In this document: piece by piece, positions 12,531-23,857 of the stretch | How positions within the stretch are numbered: position 1 is the stretch's first letter | How the letters are laid out: each line of letters starts with the position of its first letter | Source: Eretmocerus hayati | Taxonomy: Eukaryota; Arthropoda; Insecta; Hymenoptera; Aphelinidae | DNA length: 64,000 bases | Direction: 5' to 3' | NCBI GenBank assembly: GCA_029851415.1 | Contig: CM056744.1 | Coordinates: 64,102,172-64,166,171 of the forward strand | Position numbers and translations under genes: made by a program | The notes under the pieces: generated by a model | What the model was told of the DNA's origin: nothing | What the model saw: only the letters and a program-made list of their open reading frames with translations | Databases searched by the model: none

Positions 12531-13091
12531 TTTTTTTAGATAAACGGAATTTTGTTGAAGGAAATATTGGATTTAGTAGAAAATTTGATCAAAATTTTGC
12601 TGGTATGAAAACAAAGCTTTCTCTTTAGAGAAAGCAAAACAGAACGAGAATCACTATATGTGAAGAAACTGCACAAATCACAACACTGCGCGCAAATTCA
12701 ACACATAACCTTCATGGCGAAACAATAATCATTACATCATAAACACGTGTTTGTTATGTAATGGTTGGGAGGTAAAACATTACGCGTGTGAAGTTGGTAC
12801 CCGCTTCCAAACATTTCAAATGTAATGATTAAGAATCATATTTCTATCAAAAGTTACAAATTCTGACAGCTATTACGAATTTTCACAAATCACTCGTTTG
12901 AAAATACCAATTTTTCTCCCACATCCCGGTTATGGCATGTACACACTTAATGAATCAGACAGTATATATATATATATATATACTAAGGGGGTACCCCTCT
13001 GCTCGCTACGCTCGCCAACCCCCACAATCCCAATCTACATAATCACCTCCGTGGAAACTTTTAAATAACGTGTGCGAGGTTTTACGAGACC
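12531..13091. other. Unassigned stretch with a TA microsatellite
   Basis: No gene recognised. A short TA run lies at about 12963-12982, followed by a small GC-rich segment, CTCGCTACGCTCGC, at about 13001-13014. Confidence 0.5.
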
Positions 13092-13472
13092 TTAAGGTAG
13101 TATTACACGGAGAAACCAAAACGCACTCGCGGGGACGTCGCGCGACCCCGCGTCTGGCTTTGCATGATCGCGTCGGGCAGCGCACGAGATCGGAGCGTCT
13201 AACCCGCCTCGGTGATGTTGTGCACGTTACCGTAGTGACGCGCAGGACAGCGATGTGACCGGCTGCTCGAGACTGTTTTGAGAGCCGCAATGATGTCTTG
13301 ACTTCCTTGTTCTCGTGCCAATATTATGAAAATGGGACCGCGTGTCTTTATCTCGACAATTGATCCCTCATTAGTTTCAGCGCTTCTCAACGAGCGGAGA
13401 GGATAAATCGGTTTGATGGCACTCCAGTGGGACTATTGTTTATATATGACATTCAGAATCGTTTTCGTAACT

Positions 13473-13561
13473 TGTTAATTAGCTCAATGGCACAACACAA
13501 GCCTCGTATTCTGAAGATCGTGGGTTCGAGACCCACCTACGATAAATTTTTTTTTTTTTTT
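13473..13561 (+). other. tRNA-like pol III promoter sequence with T-run terminator
   Basis: An A-box-like TAGCTCAATGG (13480-13490) and a perfect B-box-like GGTTCGAGACC (about 13523-13533) inside a GTGGG/CCCAC T-stem are spaced as in a tRNA. A run of 15 or more T follows (13547 on). The acceptor ends do not pair, so it is not a working tRNA but a tRNA-derived promoter. A mirror copy lies in the other arm. Confidence 0.7.
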
Positions 13562-14103
13562 CCTAATGTAAGGTTTCCAAGTATGCCCTGAATTTCTAAA
13601 TTTTCCATTTTTTGATCATTCGGTGATATATTTTCTATCCAAAGAAAAACGTAGAGATCACTCCACTATAAATATATCAAGCATCGAATTTTTCGTTATT
13701 CAATGTTAGAGCCGTATATGAAATTAGCTTACGTTAGCTATGATGAATTTTATCGACCTCTTGACTTTAAGCGAGATGAGTCAAGCCCAGGTGACTATCC
13801 GTAAGGCTTTGGAATTGATCTGCGTCGGACAATACTCTTCACGCAATTTGAAAAATTGGTTTTTCAAACGAATCTTTAAACACAGTGGTCAGAGGAGTAA
13901 ATAATGAATTTTGCAGGACTGAGGAGATTCAATGCATGATCTATCCATCGTGGAAAGGTATCTGAGTTTTTTTGTTGGAAGAGTATATATTACCCAAAAA
14001 TTGTAACAGGCTCTAGAGTACTGTATTTTCATTCTAAAAAGAGTGGAAAATTTAGAAATTCTGGGAAAACTTGTAAACCTTACATTAAAAAAAAAAAAAT
14101 TAT

Positions 14104-14172
14104 TATTGGTGGGTCTCGAACCCACGATCTTCAGAATACGAGGCTTGTGTTGTGCCATTGAGCTAATTAACA
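14104..14172 (-). other. tRNA-like pol III promoter sequence, mirror copy
   Basis: Inverse copy of 13473-13543, with the T-stem at 14109-14125 and the A box near 14154-14164, preceded by an A run (T run on the minus strand) at 14088-14099. The two copies point towards each other. Confidence 0.68.
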
Positions 14173-15242
14173 AGTTACGAAAACGATTCTGAATGTCATA
14201 TATAAACAATAGTCCCACTGGAGTGCCATCAAACCGATTTATCCTCTCCGCTCGTTGAGAAGCGCTGAAACTAATGAGGGATCAATTGTCGAGATAAAGA
14301 CACGCGGTCCCATTTTCATAATATTGGCACGAGAACAAGGAACTCAAGACATCATTGCGGCTCTCAAAACAGTCTCGAGCAGCCGGTCACATCGCTGTCC
14401 TGCGCGTCACCACGGTAACGTGCACAACATCACCGAGGCGGGTTAGACGCTCCGATCTCGTGCGCTGCCCGACGCGATCATGCAAAGCCAGACGCGGGGT
14501 CGCGCGACGTCCCCGCGAGTGCGTTTTGGTTTCTCCGTGTAGCGGTACTCGAATCGTCGCTCCGAAAATCACGAAAGTTGGCACAGTTGTAGATTAGGGT
14601 CTCAAAATGCTTCAGTTGGAATTTCAGAAGCCTCCAGAGTCGGGAAAAGAAGTTATGAACGTTTTTGTAAAAGCCGTTCAACACGGCGTCTTATGGAAAA
14701 TCACCAGCAGAGTGATACTTGACGCATAGATTTCCATGGCAGTGAATACACAGATGTAAGAATGCACAAAGAACACTCAAGAGCGGTCAGAGTGACGATT
14801 CAGAGCCTACAAAAAAAGATCTGAGCCCAAGTGTCACTCATTCCTGCGGTTTCGGGGTTAGGTCGTCGTCTGTTGCGTGCACTCACTATAACTATATCGC
14901 GGGCGGAAGGGAGTCAAGCGCGGGTATGTTTGGCACTTGACACATCCAGTCCCGCTAATACTACCTTAAAAATTATTATACAAAGAAGGGAGTGAAAATT
15001 TCTCCAGAAAATGAAAACGATTGAACTATCTACTACTGTATTCCTGAAGAATAAAGTCAAAATTGGTGATAAGACTACGTGAGTGAAGATGAGTAATGGG
15101 ATCTATCGAAACTTTAGCGAGTAGAGAGATTTATCATGAATAAACGTGGTTCTCTCACATGCTATCAGCGTGGGATGATTGTTAATTGGTAGAATGATAT
15201 ATAAGTATAGGTTGAGTAACACAAAACAAACGTGCGTTGCAG

Positions 15243-15417
15243 GAAGATAGTGGCTTACGTTGATGAATTCCTTGGAGAAGAGCAATTCACAAAAAAAGAC
15301 AATGTTGAGGTCACAGTCATGAAAATATTATTGAACAACAATAGTGGTATCAAATTGCAGTGCAACTCATATGGTGACAACATACAGGAATTCGAAAAAT
15401 CATTCGAATTAAATTGT
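15243..15417 (+). CDS. Putative internal exon, unknown protein
   Basis: An open frame is bounded by a TTGCAG acceptor (ending 15242) and a GTAAGT donor (15418). The donor lies between codons (phase 0). The encoded 58 residues contain a QFTKKDNVEVTVMKIL segment and end in SFELNC. I do not recognise the family. Support comes from the exact phase match with the next exon-like frame at 15498. It could be a surviving or decayed host gene. Confidence 0.4.
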
Positions 15418-15497
15418 GTAAGTGGTGAACAAATTGATGCATGGATGATTCACCAATTGATGTAGAATATCAATGAATGTTATCCATTTATGTGCAG

Positions 15498-15665
15498 AAA
15501 CTATTACTGGAAAAATGCTCTGTACAGGTATCAAATCAACACTTTACGAAGGGAAATCTTCCTTATGAAATATGTTTGCGAAGTTATTCAACTGTGTTTA
15601 ATTGCGGGGAATTCGGCAAACTATCTGAACCATTATCAATCGATGTACCATTGAAGAATGGATTG
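15498..15665 (+). CDS. Putative internal exon, unknown protein
   Basis: The open frame starts after TTATGTGCAG (ending 15497) at a codon boundary and ends at a GTAAGTAT donor (15666), also phase 0. The 80-bp intron at 15418-15497 is a normal insect size. The 56 residues include VFNCGEF, echoed by LNCGEF in the small frame at 17720-17884. A Tc1-like element lies 54 bp beyond the donor, that is in the next intron. Function unknown. Confidence 0.4.
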
Positions 15666-15718
15666 GTAAGTATCTAGAACATGTACTGATTAGAAGAATG
15701 CAAATGAATATATATATA

Positions 15719-16514
15719 CAGTACCGTGCAAAAATCCTTGAACGGGGGTATGAAATCCTCTCCTGCAAAAACGTCGATTGTTCGATCCCAGATCAACGTG
15801 AAGGAATTTTGAAAAGAGCATCTCGAAGATAAGGAAAAATGCTAACTTTTGAGGATCTTCGATTTTTCTTTCAGCCCTTTTTGGTACCTCAAATAGCTGA
15901 TGTAATTTCAAGGATTTCGAGGAAAAACCCATTTTTACTCTATCGGCTCTAATTTGGACGCGGATAGAGATAGAACAATTTTGCAAAGAGCATTTTGAAG
16001 AGCGGAAAAAATGCCATTTGCAATGATTTCTCGATTATTTTTTACGTCATGTGAATAAGAGTGTGAGAGCTCTCAAAGTAGCCAGATTCTCGGATTTTCA
16101 ATGAAATACGTGTAAAAACAGCAAAAAATGGCAAAAAAACTACGGTTTTGGCTACTTTGAGAGCTCTCACACTCGTATTCATATGACGTCAAGAATAATC
16201 GAAAAATCATTGCAAATGGCATTTTTTCCGCTCTTCAAGATGCTTCTTGCAAAATTGTTTCATCTTCATCCCGGTCCAAATTACAGCTAATAGAGTAAAA
16301 ACGGTTTTTTTCTCGAAATCCTTGAAATTACATCAGCTATTTGAGGTACTAAAAAGGGCTGAGAGAAAAATCGCAAACCATAAAAAGTTAGCATTTTTTC
16401 TCATCTTTAAGATGCTTTTTCCAAAATTCCTCTACGTTAATCTGGGCTCGAATAATCGACGTTTTCGCAAGAGAGGATTTCAAACCCCCGTTCAGGAATT
16501 CTTGCACGGTACTG
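15719..16514. mobile_element. Tc1/mariner-type miniature foldback element
   Basis: Terminal inverted repeats start CAGTACCGTGCAA and are flanked by TA on both sides. The arms pair over nearly their whole length (15719-16080 against 16140-16514), with a short central spacer near 16085-16135. TA duplication and CAG termini fit the Tc1/mariner superfamily. At 796 bp without a transposase it is non-autonomous. The right end abuts a TA microsatellite. Confidence 0.85.
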
Positions 16515-16541
16515 TATATATATATATATATATATATATAT
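16515..16541. repeat. TA microsatellite
   Basis: Alternating TA between two transposable elements. Confidence 0.95.
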
Positions 16542-17626
16542 GGGCGAATCTCAGAATTCGGGCCACTTTCGTTGAAAATTTTGGGAATTTTCCACGTGGC
16601 AGGACATAGCCGGCAAACTTTTTTTGGGTAAAGTAGTGCTCGAACAATGATAAAATAGTCGCGTAACTCATTTTGTAACTTCGCCGCGCACTTGCGGTCA
16701 AATATTGAATATTCCTATGCATTTGAACGGGGGCCTCGTGTTATAATCATCCTCATGAGAATACTTCCTCGCAGAGATGAGGTGACCTTGGTATCAGAAA
16801 AGTGAGAAAATGTCTTAATCAACATTATACGATGCTTCCCAATGGCCTTGTTACGAATTAAAAATACTCTACACTCACAAAAGTGCACGTTTCCGTCAAT
16901 TCTCAACTTGTATAAGCCTCGCATTCCTCCTGGGGTAGATTTACGATCGGGGCAGTTTGTATATTCGTTTTTGTTCTCCTAGAGATTGAATTACACGTGG
17001 TCCTAGGTGCAACGGGATCCACATCCCCATGTCCCACACGGAAAAGACATTTTCAAGGCTGAATTACGCAGAAGCAATTTCTCTTTCCATCGTGACAACA
17101 GCCACCAAGTTTTCATGACATCAATGGGATTCAGCTAGATTTATAGGTTTCTTCATGTAAAATCAGATCCCGTCTCCAAAATTTCATTATTTTTATCGCC
17201 CTGATGACAGGATCGTAAGCGAGAGCGATTCTTTGAAATTACAAAAATTTTGTGACACACCAACAACTTCCGTCAGCTCTCGCATCTCGGCGAGGACGGC
17301 CGTAAGGCAAAGAAAATTCAATTCTTCAAAGTGTAATCTATCACCCATCCGATCCCCAGGATGGTTGATCAATCGCCCTCGAACCTACAAGCTAAGGCGT
17401 GCACCTGGAAATCGTTGTGACAGCCGAAAAAATCGGCTTTTCTCACACAACACATCCCGTATCATTGAGCCAAAGCAAGATATGGACCTCACAAGCATTC
17501 GAAAGTGTTAGGGACGAATAAATTCTCGGAAACTTCCAGTGAAAAACCCCACTTATCGAAAACCATGTCTCCTAAGACATCAAATAGTTCGTAATCACGA
17601 AGTCGCCCAAATTCTGAGATTCGCCC
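16542..17626. mobile_element. DNA element with 21-bp terminal inverted repeats
   Basis: GGGCGAATCTCAGAATTCGGG at the left end is inverted at 17605-17626 with one or two differences. The interior (1.05 kb) has no recognisable transposase. The flanking 8-mers ATATATAT and ATACATAC are similar but not identical, so the target duplication is uncertain. Superfamily not assigned. Confidence 0.7.
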
Positions 17627-17719
17627 ATACATACTGTGTGCATTTTTGAACTTACAGAATTGGTTGGTTATCTGAGAGACGATATTGTGAAGAAGAACAA
17701 TAAGAGCGAAAATGAATGA

Positions 17720-17884
17720 ATGGGATTATCACTGAAACTGAATTTTAATTCGATAAAATGTGAGGATGAGATTTGTCCAGTAATAGAACGTGGGAACAAG
17801 ATAGGACTAATAGGGGATCTTCGAGAGAACGGTAAATTTCAACGATCTATTGACTTGAATTGCGGCGAATTTTGTTCATTATGA
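17720..17884 (+). CDS. Small exon-like open frame, unknown
   Basis: ATG to stop, 54 residues, with CEDEICPVIERGNKIG in the middle and SIDLNCGEF near the end. The FELNC/LNCGEF ending resembles the frames at 15243-15417 and 15498-15665, suggesting a duplicated exon or repeated domain of the same broken gene. Weak evidence. Confidence 0.25.
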   Translation: MGLSLKLNFNSIKCEDEICPVIERGNKIGLIGDLRENGKFQRSIDLNCGEFCSL

Positions 17885-17905
17885 TTCCATTCTTGATATT
17901 TCAAG

Positions 17906-18015
17906 GGGTGACCTATGTTGTAGGAGTAAAATCTGCTGGTTATATAGAATCATCCCCAGATGAAACAATGGCTTTGAAGGAGTTACTTGTCGCTAACGAA
18001 ATTTTTGTGAGAAAG
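17906..18015 (+). CDS. Putative exon, unknown protein
   Basis: The open frame follows a pyrimidine-biased ATTTCAAG and ends at a GTAACA donor (18016) in phase 0. The residues include VVGVKSAGYIESSPDETM and then LKELLVANEIF. Same strand as the frames at 15243 and 15498 and possibly a later exon of the same gene. Family not recognised. Confidence 0.3.
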
Positions 18016-18150
18016 GTAACATAAATCAAGAGGAATCATTTTATCATATAGTATGACTCTCAAAATGTAACTTTCATTTATAAGAAGGTGAAGATGGAGA
18101 CATAGAAAATTGAAGGAGAGTGAGTGGACTTTCAAAAATTATGAGTTTGT

Positions 18151-18652
18151 ATTCATTTTAAAGTTTTTATAAATTGTTTTTATGAATTGGATTCTCTCGA
18201 TATCAAGAGATTGAATCGAAGAGATTGAGACTGGTTCATTCTCGATCTGACTTTTGATATGGCTATTTTGATAAGCAATATTTTTCTTATTCACATTTGT
18301 AGTTCACTTTATTGTTCATCCAATTTTTGATGTTTCTACAAGTTTTGAAAAAATTGTTTGTTTGATCCATATTTTTTTCCGTTCATGGTTAAGAGGATAT
18401 ATTCATTTTAAAGTTTTTATAAATTGTTTTTATGAATTGGATTCTCTCGATATCAAGAGATTGAATCGAAGAGATTGAGACTGGTTCGTTCTCGATCTGA
18501 TTTCTGATATGGCTATTCCGATAAGCAATATTTTTCTTATTCACATTTGTAGTTCACTTTATAAATCATCCAATTTTTGATGTTTCTACAAGTTTTGAAG
18601 AAATTGTTTTGTTTGATACATATTGTTTTCCGTTCATGGTCGAGAGAATATA
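18151..18652 (+). repeat. 250-bp tandem duplication
   Basis: ATTCATTTTAAAGTTTTTAT starts at 18151 and again at 18401. The two 250-bp units differ at few positions, with GAGATTGAATCGAAGAGATT preserved in each. Confidence 0.93.
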
Positions 18653-18734
18653 TTTTTCTCGTCGCAATATCATTGAAAGACCATTCTTTTTTGGGAATGA
18701 AATGGTACAGAAAAATTGGATGAGGTGGATTCGA

Positions 18735-19135
18735 AAAAAAAAAATTGAATCCAGTGGACGTCGGTAGAGTTCGGTGAAATTCGGTGGAATTCGGTGGAAT
18801 AACGGTGGCATATTTGAGAGTTCGGTGTAATCACATTGGAATTCGGAGGATCGCAGGTGGCAGAACGTGCCACTTTCGTCAAATATCGTAAAAACGTAGG
18901 TGAAGAATGGTAATGTTAGGAAGTGGAATCTCAGTGGAAGAACAAAGGAATTCAGTGGCAGCATGATGGAATTCAGTGGAATATCTAATGAGTTCAGTGG
19001 CTTTCGGTGGAAGTCAGTGGGATTCAGTGGAATTCGCACGAATTCGGTGGAAGGTGGTGGCGCTCGGTCGACCTCAGTGGCCCTTGGTGGCACTCAGTGG
19101 AATACAGAGGAATTCGGTGGAATCGCTCAAAAGTT
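18735..19135 (+). repeat. Irregular TTCGGTGGAA / TTCAGTGGAA minisatellite
   Basis: Many 9-12-base units of the form TTCRGTGGAA occur, interrupted by about 100 bp near 18850-18940. They keep both strands open over 150 or more codons, giving proline/asparagine-rich and glycine/serine-rich translations that I regard as artefacts of the repeat. Confidence 0.85.
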
Positions 19136-19392
19136 TTCATTTCAACTATATAATATAGGGAGATATGAAAATATTCATTATATGATGTTTGATATAAGTA
19201 CAGACATAGTAACACATTATCAAGTAAGTATGAGTCCAGTGAATTCGATACAAAAAGGTTCATATTTTCAATTCGCAATTATCAAAAAACTGGAATATAG
19301 CTCGTCAAGCTTTTATGTTGGGCGCGCTGATGAACATCTCCATAGACAGAGGGGATGCTGTCCTAGTGCAACTGAATCATACAAAAGTTTGA

Positions 19393-19578
19393 CTCCGTGT
19401 TCGGAGTGCAAGTGACAGTCATGGTGATTCTATTAAACAGTGTGTGAATGAAGGTAGAGTTATCGCAAAATGGGTCGATACTGAAGAAAATCTAGCTGAT
19501 ATTGGAACAAAACCACATCCTTTTGAAGCACATGAATATTTGACTGATAGAATAATGAAGAACGAGAAATCGAAATGA
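19393..19578 (+). pseudogene. Ty1/copia polyprotein C-terminus (end of RNase H region)
   Basis: A 61-residue frame ends at the TGA at 19576 and contains WVDTEENLADIGTKP. The E-D/N-x-x-A-D-x-x-T-K block is the conserved end of Ty1/copia polyproteins. The upstream part of pol is not recognisable here. An LTR-like segment follows about 340 bp downstream, as expected for the 3' part of such an element. Confidence 0.75.
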
Positions 19579-19915
19579 ATTTAGGAATCTATGAATCTAC
19601 GACTCAAAATTTCGAAATATAATTGATGACTCATACATTCCCTTGTTTACTCTTATATGTTCACAAAAACCAGTGCTTTAGATCAAGACTGAAGTTATTG
19701 TTCATGAAAAACTTCAAATGCTTGTTATAGTGTGATTCTAAGTAGAAAAATTTATCTTTCTGCGATGTTCAAGAATTCTCATGTTCTAGTTACTTTGGAT
19801 TCATAACTTTTGAACTAATTCATTCAAAGATTAATGTGTTCATATCACATTTAAATTTGGTTTCATCGATTCTAATGAAATTACAACCAATATGTAACTT
19901 ATCTAAGGAAGGGAG

Positions 19916-20157
19916 TGTTGGAATTCTTAGATAAGTACAAGACTGATCGAGACGAGAGTCACCTGTTGGTTACCAAAGGCCGTGTTATGACTACGATGCG
20001 GTGCCACCAGCTCTACTCCTTGTGTGAACACGGAGGCTGAAGCATCTCTGCTGAGTCGTGAAGTTAATCGAGTATCTATCCAAGTTAATAAACTAGTTCA
20101 AATCTAGTACGATTGTGACCTGTGTTTTCGAGTAATCTGAGATAAATTTTGGAGACA
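19916..20157 (+). repeat. Probable 3' LTR of the copia remnant
   Basis: A purine-rich AAGGAAGGGAG ends at 19915 and is followed by TGTTGGAATTC, a typical copia LTR start. An AATAAA signal lies near 20087. The end at GGAGACA (20157) is my estimate. No second LTR is in the window, so the boundary and any target duplication are unverified. Confidence 0.55.
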
Positions 20158-20565
20158 GATTTTGAGTTTATGTTGACTCGAGTTCAATGAACTGATTCCA
20201 CCATTGGAAAGCTGAGGAAGAAATACGTCGACGATGAATACGTTAGTTTTTCTTGAGTTGAATGAGTAATCATCCTAGAGCGCTCAAAAGTCCAGCTGGT
20301 TTCTGGAGTAAAAGGTGAATCTGAAGAATAGACATAATTCAGCTTCATTTGCTGTATAGGAGAAGCAGAGATCACTGTGGATCAGAACTAAATCCCTAGC
20401 TTCGTGTATTTTGACATACAGTTCTGAAAAAAATTGCGAGCCAAATTATGCGAGTCCGTACATCCAAGATCTCCAGTAGGGGGAGCGGGAAATCATGCAC
20501 AGAGGTCGAGTTAGGCACACTCAACTCAAGGAAAATAGCTATCCGCAAGCAAACCAACTGTATAA

Positions 20566-21000
20566 GCATCACTCATTCATTATAAACTTCGTCTGTGACA
20601 GACAAAATTTGGCCCACTGAAAGACTGCCTCATATACGCCCAACTCATACATCTTGGAAGGCGCAGTCGTCTAGGTGTTGTGTCTATCAATCCGAAGGAA
20701 CCAGGTTCAAGTCCCCGTAAGTGAAAAACTTTATCATTCAAAATACGTCTTTTCTCTGTCCAGCTACGATATCCGACCACGCGGGATATGCTAAAGCATC
20801 TGAAACAGCTCCAAGTGGAATGTGATTTTTAATAAATAAATTTTTAGTTATCAGCTGATTTATCAACTGAAAATCCATCTGATATTCCACGTGTAAATTT
20901 GGCATGTGAAATCAGTTGAGATAACAGCTGATGTCTCAGCTGAAAAATCAGTTGAGGAATCAACTGAGGAATCAACTGTGATCATAGCTGATTTTTTTCG
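20566..21000 (+). mobile_element. SINE-like repeat with tRNA-like head and CAGCTG tail, copy 1
   Basis: Homologous along its length to the inverse complement of 54970-55420. Shared landmarks in order are GCATCACT-ATTCATTAT, GTGACAGACA, TTGGCCCA, a tRNA-like segment (about 20653-20722) with B box GGTTCAAGTCC, GACCAC, AATAAATAAATT and a tail of degenerate ATCAGCTGATTT words (20840-21000). It is probably transcribed by pol III when intact. The upstream block of about 85 bp before the tRNA-like part is unusual for a SINE. Confidence 0.75.
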
Positions 21001-22269
21001 GCAGGGCATCAAATCACGAAACGTTGCAAATATATGATTTGCACTAAAAAGCTGGTTCTACCACTCAATATCAGCTCTAGTCTTGCGAGATCGAGTTAAT
21101 CAAGAGAATATCAAATAGTAATGTTTGTTAGTCAGAAATTGTTTAAGCCATGTTGGAAGCAATCGAATATCTATAGGCAGTGTCAGATGATATCATCATT
21201 CAAAGGTATAGATTAATGTCTTATCTGTAGAGCCTGTGAGCGCCTTTTGAATCATCATTCATTCCGATAAATGTATTCTATGCACTCGAGGATTCAATCG
21301 TTCATATGGAGCCCCAAATATCAAATGCCAGAATAAGTCAGAATTATTACCAGGAAGCTTGCGGGAATTTATCAACGATATTTTGGTGCAAGGTTTCTGA
21401 GAGATCACCCGTGGAATATTCTCTAGAAAAATGACCGGAATCAATCAGGAAAATTTCTCAAACGTATTCTTATCATAGCTTCTCTCATACGTGACAAATT
21501 GTGATTAGTCCGAATTCAAAGAGGATCAAACAACTTAGGAATTGAATGAGTCTGTATCAACGAGAAGGTACCAGCAGTCCAGCAGTTCCCATTTCATGCA
21601 ATATTCTCATGATTTTGTCTGAATACCGAGCTATCGAGTGTAGAATTATACAATAACAGTAACGCAACAACTTATCTCAAACTTTGTATGATAAAAGTTC
21701 TCACGTAAGATGTGGATGAAACTCCACGGCCGGGTTGAATGGCTACCACGTGTCCATGACACAATGTTCATCTCGTAAGTTGAAGGGATATTGCACAGAC
21801 AAAAAAGGCTCTCTAATAACAAGAGGATGAATTTCGAAAACCATCACAGGCCTTTGCGGTTCTTCCCAATCTAAAACGGTCATCAGAGAATCGTATGCAC
21901 GATATTTCTGCAATTCTGTCTAAACTATTCTCCAGGTACTTCCTGAGAGTCCTGCGATCCTTGGAACCTAGCGAAATTTCGGGAACTCGTCATCATGATG
22001 GAAACATGTCGATGATATTTTCCCCACAATATTGCACTGAAATTTTTCAGAAATGTTGCACAAGTCTTGCAGAAATATTCCAGTGCTAGGTTTCTGAAAG
22101 ATTGAGGATGAAATCCTTTGAAATATTTTCGAAAGCTTCCGGGAAGAATACCCTGGAATATTGCAATGGAACATTCTGGAATATTTTTTGCAATATCCGT
22201 GCGAGCTCCTCAGGTTAATTGAACTGAAAACGTGCCGCATATCGATGGCTTCCGCGAAAAGTAACACTG
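21001..22269. other. Unassigned stretch with degenerate TTTCAGAAATATT-type words
   Basis: No gene recognised. From about 21350 to 21470 and 21890 to 22200, loosely repeated words of the kind AATATTNCAG and TTTCNGGAA recur. They resemble those at 37790-38020 and 38870-39250 and suggest an old dispersed minisatellite. Confidence 0.45.
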
Positions 22270-23486
22270 ACAAGGGGGACCCACGAAGTGCGGGTCACAA
22301 AATCTCACCAAACTTCTTTCACAGTCTCGTACCACCCAGAATATGAAGAATTCAGAGTAATTCCGTCGAATGGGCCTCCTGTTCGGAGCTACAAGCAAAA
22401 ATGTTAGCATTGTCAGTATATGGGTCATTTCGAAGCATTTCGACGAATGCCTGCACCAGGGGGGTCTGGAAAAAATCCGCAAAAATTTTTTTCTGTTAGT
22501 ACTATGTTAATATAGTACAAAAAAAATTTTTCGATACACTGTGCGTAAAAGTGTACTTTGCGCACAGTTTGTTGACTTTTACTCACAGTTTATCGAAAAG
22601 TATAGTTCGATACACGGCCGTAAAACCTATTATTCGCATCCTCGTGATGATTCCGACCCTCGCCTGCGGCTCGGGCCGGAAACCCATCACTCGGACGCGA
22701 ATAAAACGTTTTACGCCCTTGTATCGAAATGTACTATTTTGCAATTTCGTGCGCAAAGTTGTGCGTAAATCCAACTTCTCTTCATTATCAGCAGTGCGTG
22801 AAGTAATGCGGAAAAGACTTGTCGCACAGTTTCACATTTACGCACCGATGAACTGTGCGTGAAATTCATTTCTCGCACAGATTGCAATGCGTAAATGTAA
22901 ATTCTCGCACAAGTCACTTGGCATATCTGTGAGATGTTTGACGATCTCGAGAGTCTTTTCCGATCCATGAAACTGAACGGTCCAAAACGTTCCAAGTTAG
23001 TTAGTCCAAGTTTTAATCAGTTCTCGCCACCATCTAATCACATTCTTTTGATAAGAATGTCCGTGATAGAGATGACTGATGAGTTTATATTCTATTATGA
23101 TGTTCGAAGAGATGTTCAGTTTTCATCAACTTAGAGAAAACTCTGAATGTATGCTCTAATGATGGTGTATACTCAACCAACGAAAACAGATATTTAGTTT
23201 AATACTCAGAACTCTAATCTTGTCTTCAGTTATTTGAATTTTGTAGGTAGGTCAATGAAATCATAAAAATTCTGACTAATCTAATTCAAAGACTTGTTAT
23301 TTAATAACTCACCAAAAAATATCAATTATTGGGAATAATTCTTTTGGAATGATCCAATTATTTATCTGTATACCCTTCAATTTTTGATTATTCAAAAATC
23401 AACTATGGTTGGAATTGTGCAATGTCTACGGAATACTTATGAGAGGAAGACTTTTTTAGACCATTTTCAGAATGTTTTCTTCAGTC

Positions 23487-23538
23487 GGGGGGCTCCGCCC
23501 CCCGAACCCCCCGCACCCCCGCCGGGGCTCCGCCCCGG
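23487..23538. repeat. Pair of GC-rich hairpins with identical loops
   Basis: GGGGGG-CTCCG-CCCCCC at 23487-23503 and CCGGGG-CTCCG-CCCCGG at 23522-23538 have the same 5-base loop and 6-bp stems. They stand out sharply from AT-rich surroundings. Confidence 0.85.
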
Positions 23539-23610
23539 ACCCCGTCTTCCCTGCCCCGATCACAGCTTTCGTAGCCGTAGTGATGCAACTTTGCGCACTA
23601 ATTGCAAAAA

Positions 23611-23857
23611 ATAATATACGCAACACGTGCGAGAAGTTTCCGCACACGTTGCCGACTCGTGCGAGAAGTGAAATTCACGCACAGTTTTGAACTTCACGCA
23701 CACCCAGAAGTACACATTCACGCACGCTCGCGAAGCGAGCGTGCGTAAATGTGCTCTACTGGGTGTGCGTAAAATTCAAAAACTGTGCGTGAATTTTACT
23801 TCTCACACTCGATCGGCAACTTGTGCGGAAATCGCCCTTCTCGCACTTGTTGCGTAA
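23611..23857. repeat. Long imperfect hairpin of CGCAC/GTGCG words
   Basis: The two sides pair around CGCTCGCGAAGCGAGCG (centre about 23734). The arms extend about 120 bp each with small mismatches and bulges, out to CGCAACACGTGCGAGAAG on the left and its complement near 23838-23857. Confidence 0.8.

Larger units (their letters stand above)
13096..14965. mobile_element. TTAA-flanked foldback DNA element (piggyBac-like, non-autonomous)
   Basis: TTAA at 13092-13095 and 14966-14969 flank inverted ends GGTAGTATTA... and ...TAATACTACC. The arms pair from about 13106-13640 against 14025-14541. The right arm contains about 410 extra bases (about 14546-14956) between the matching outer end and the inner arm, so either an insertion occurred there or the left arm lost it. 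Precise TTAA target sites are the hallmark of piggyBac transposition. No transposase is encoded. Confidence 0.75.

Noticed and set aside
13473..13543. Functional tRNA gene
   Set aside because: A and B boxes and T-arm are good, but acceptor and anticodon stems do not pair, and it sits in both arms of a mobile element.
18566..19415. Two overlapping long open frames of about 170 codons on opposite strands
   Set aside because: They coincide with the TTCGGTGGAA minisatellite; repeat translation keeps several frames open and gives low-complexity protein.
23480..23560. Bacterial contamination suggested by GC-rich hairpins
   Set aside because: The segment lies within an insertion embedded in a foldback arm, with AT-rich repeat sequence on both sides.
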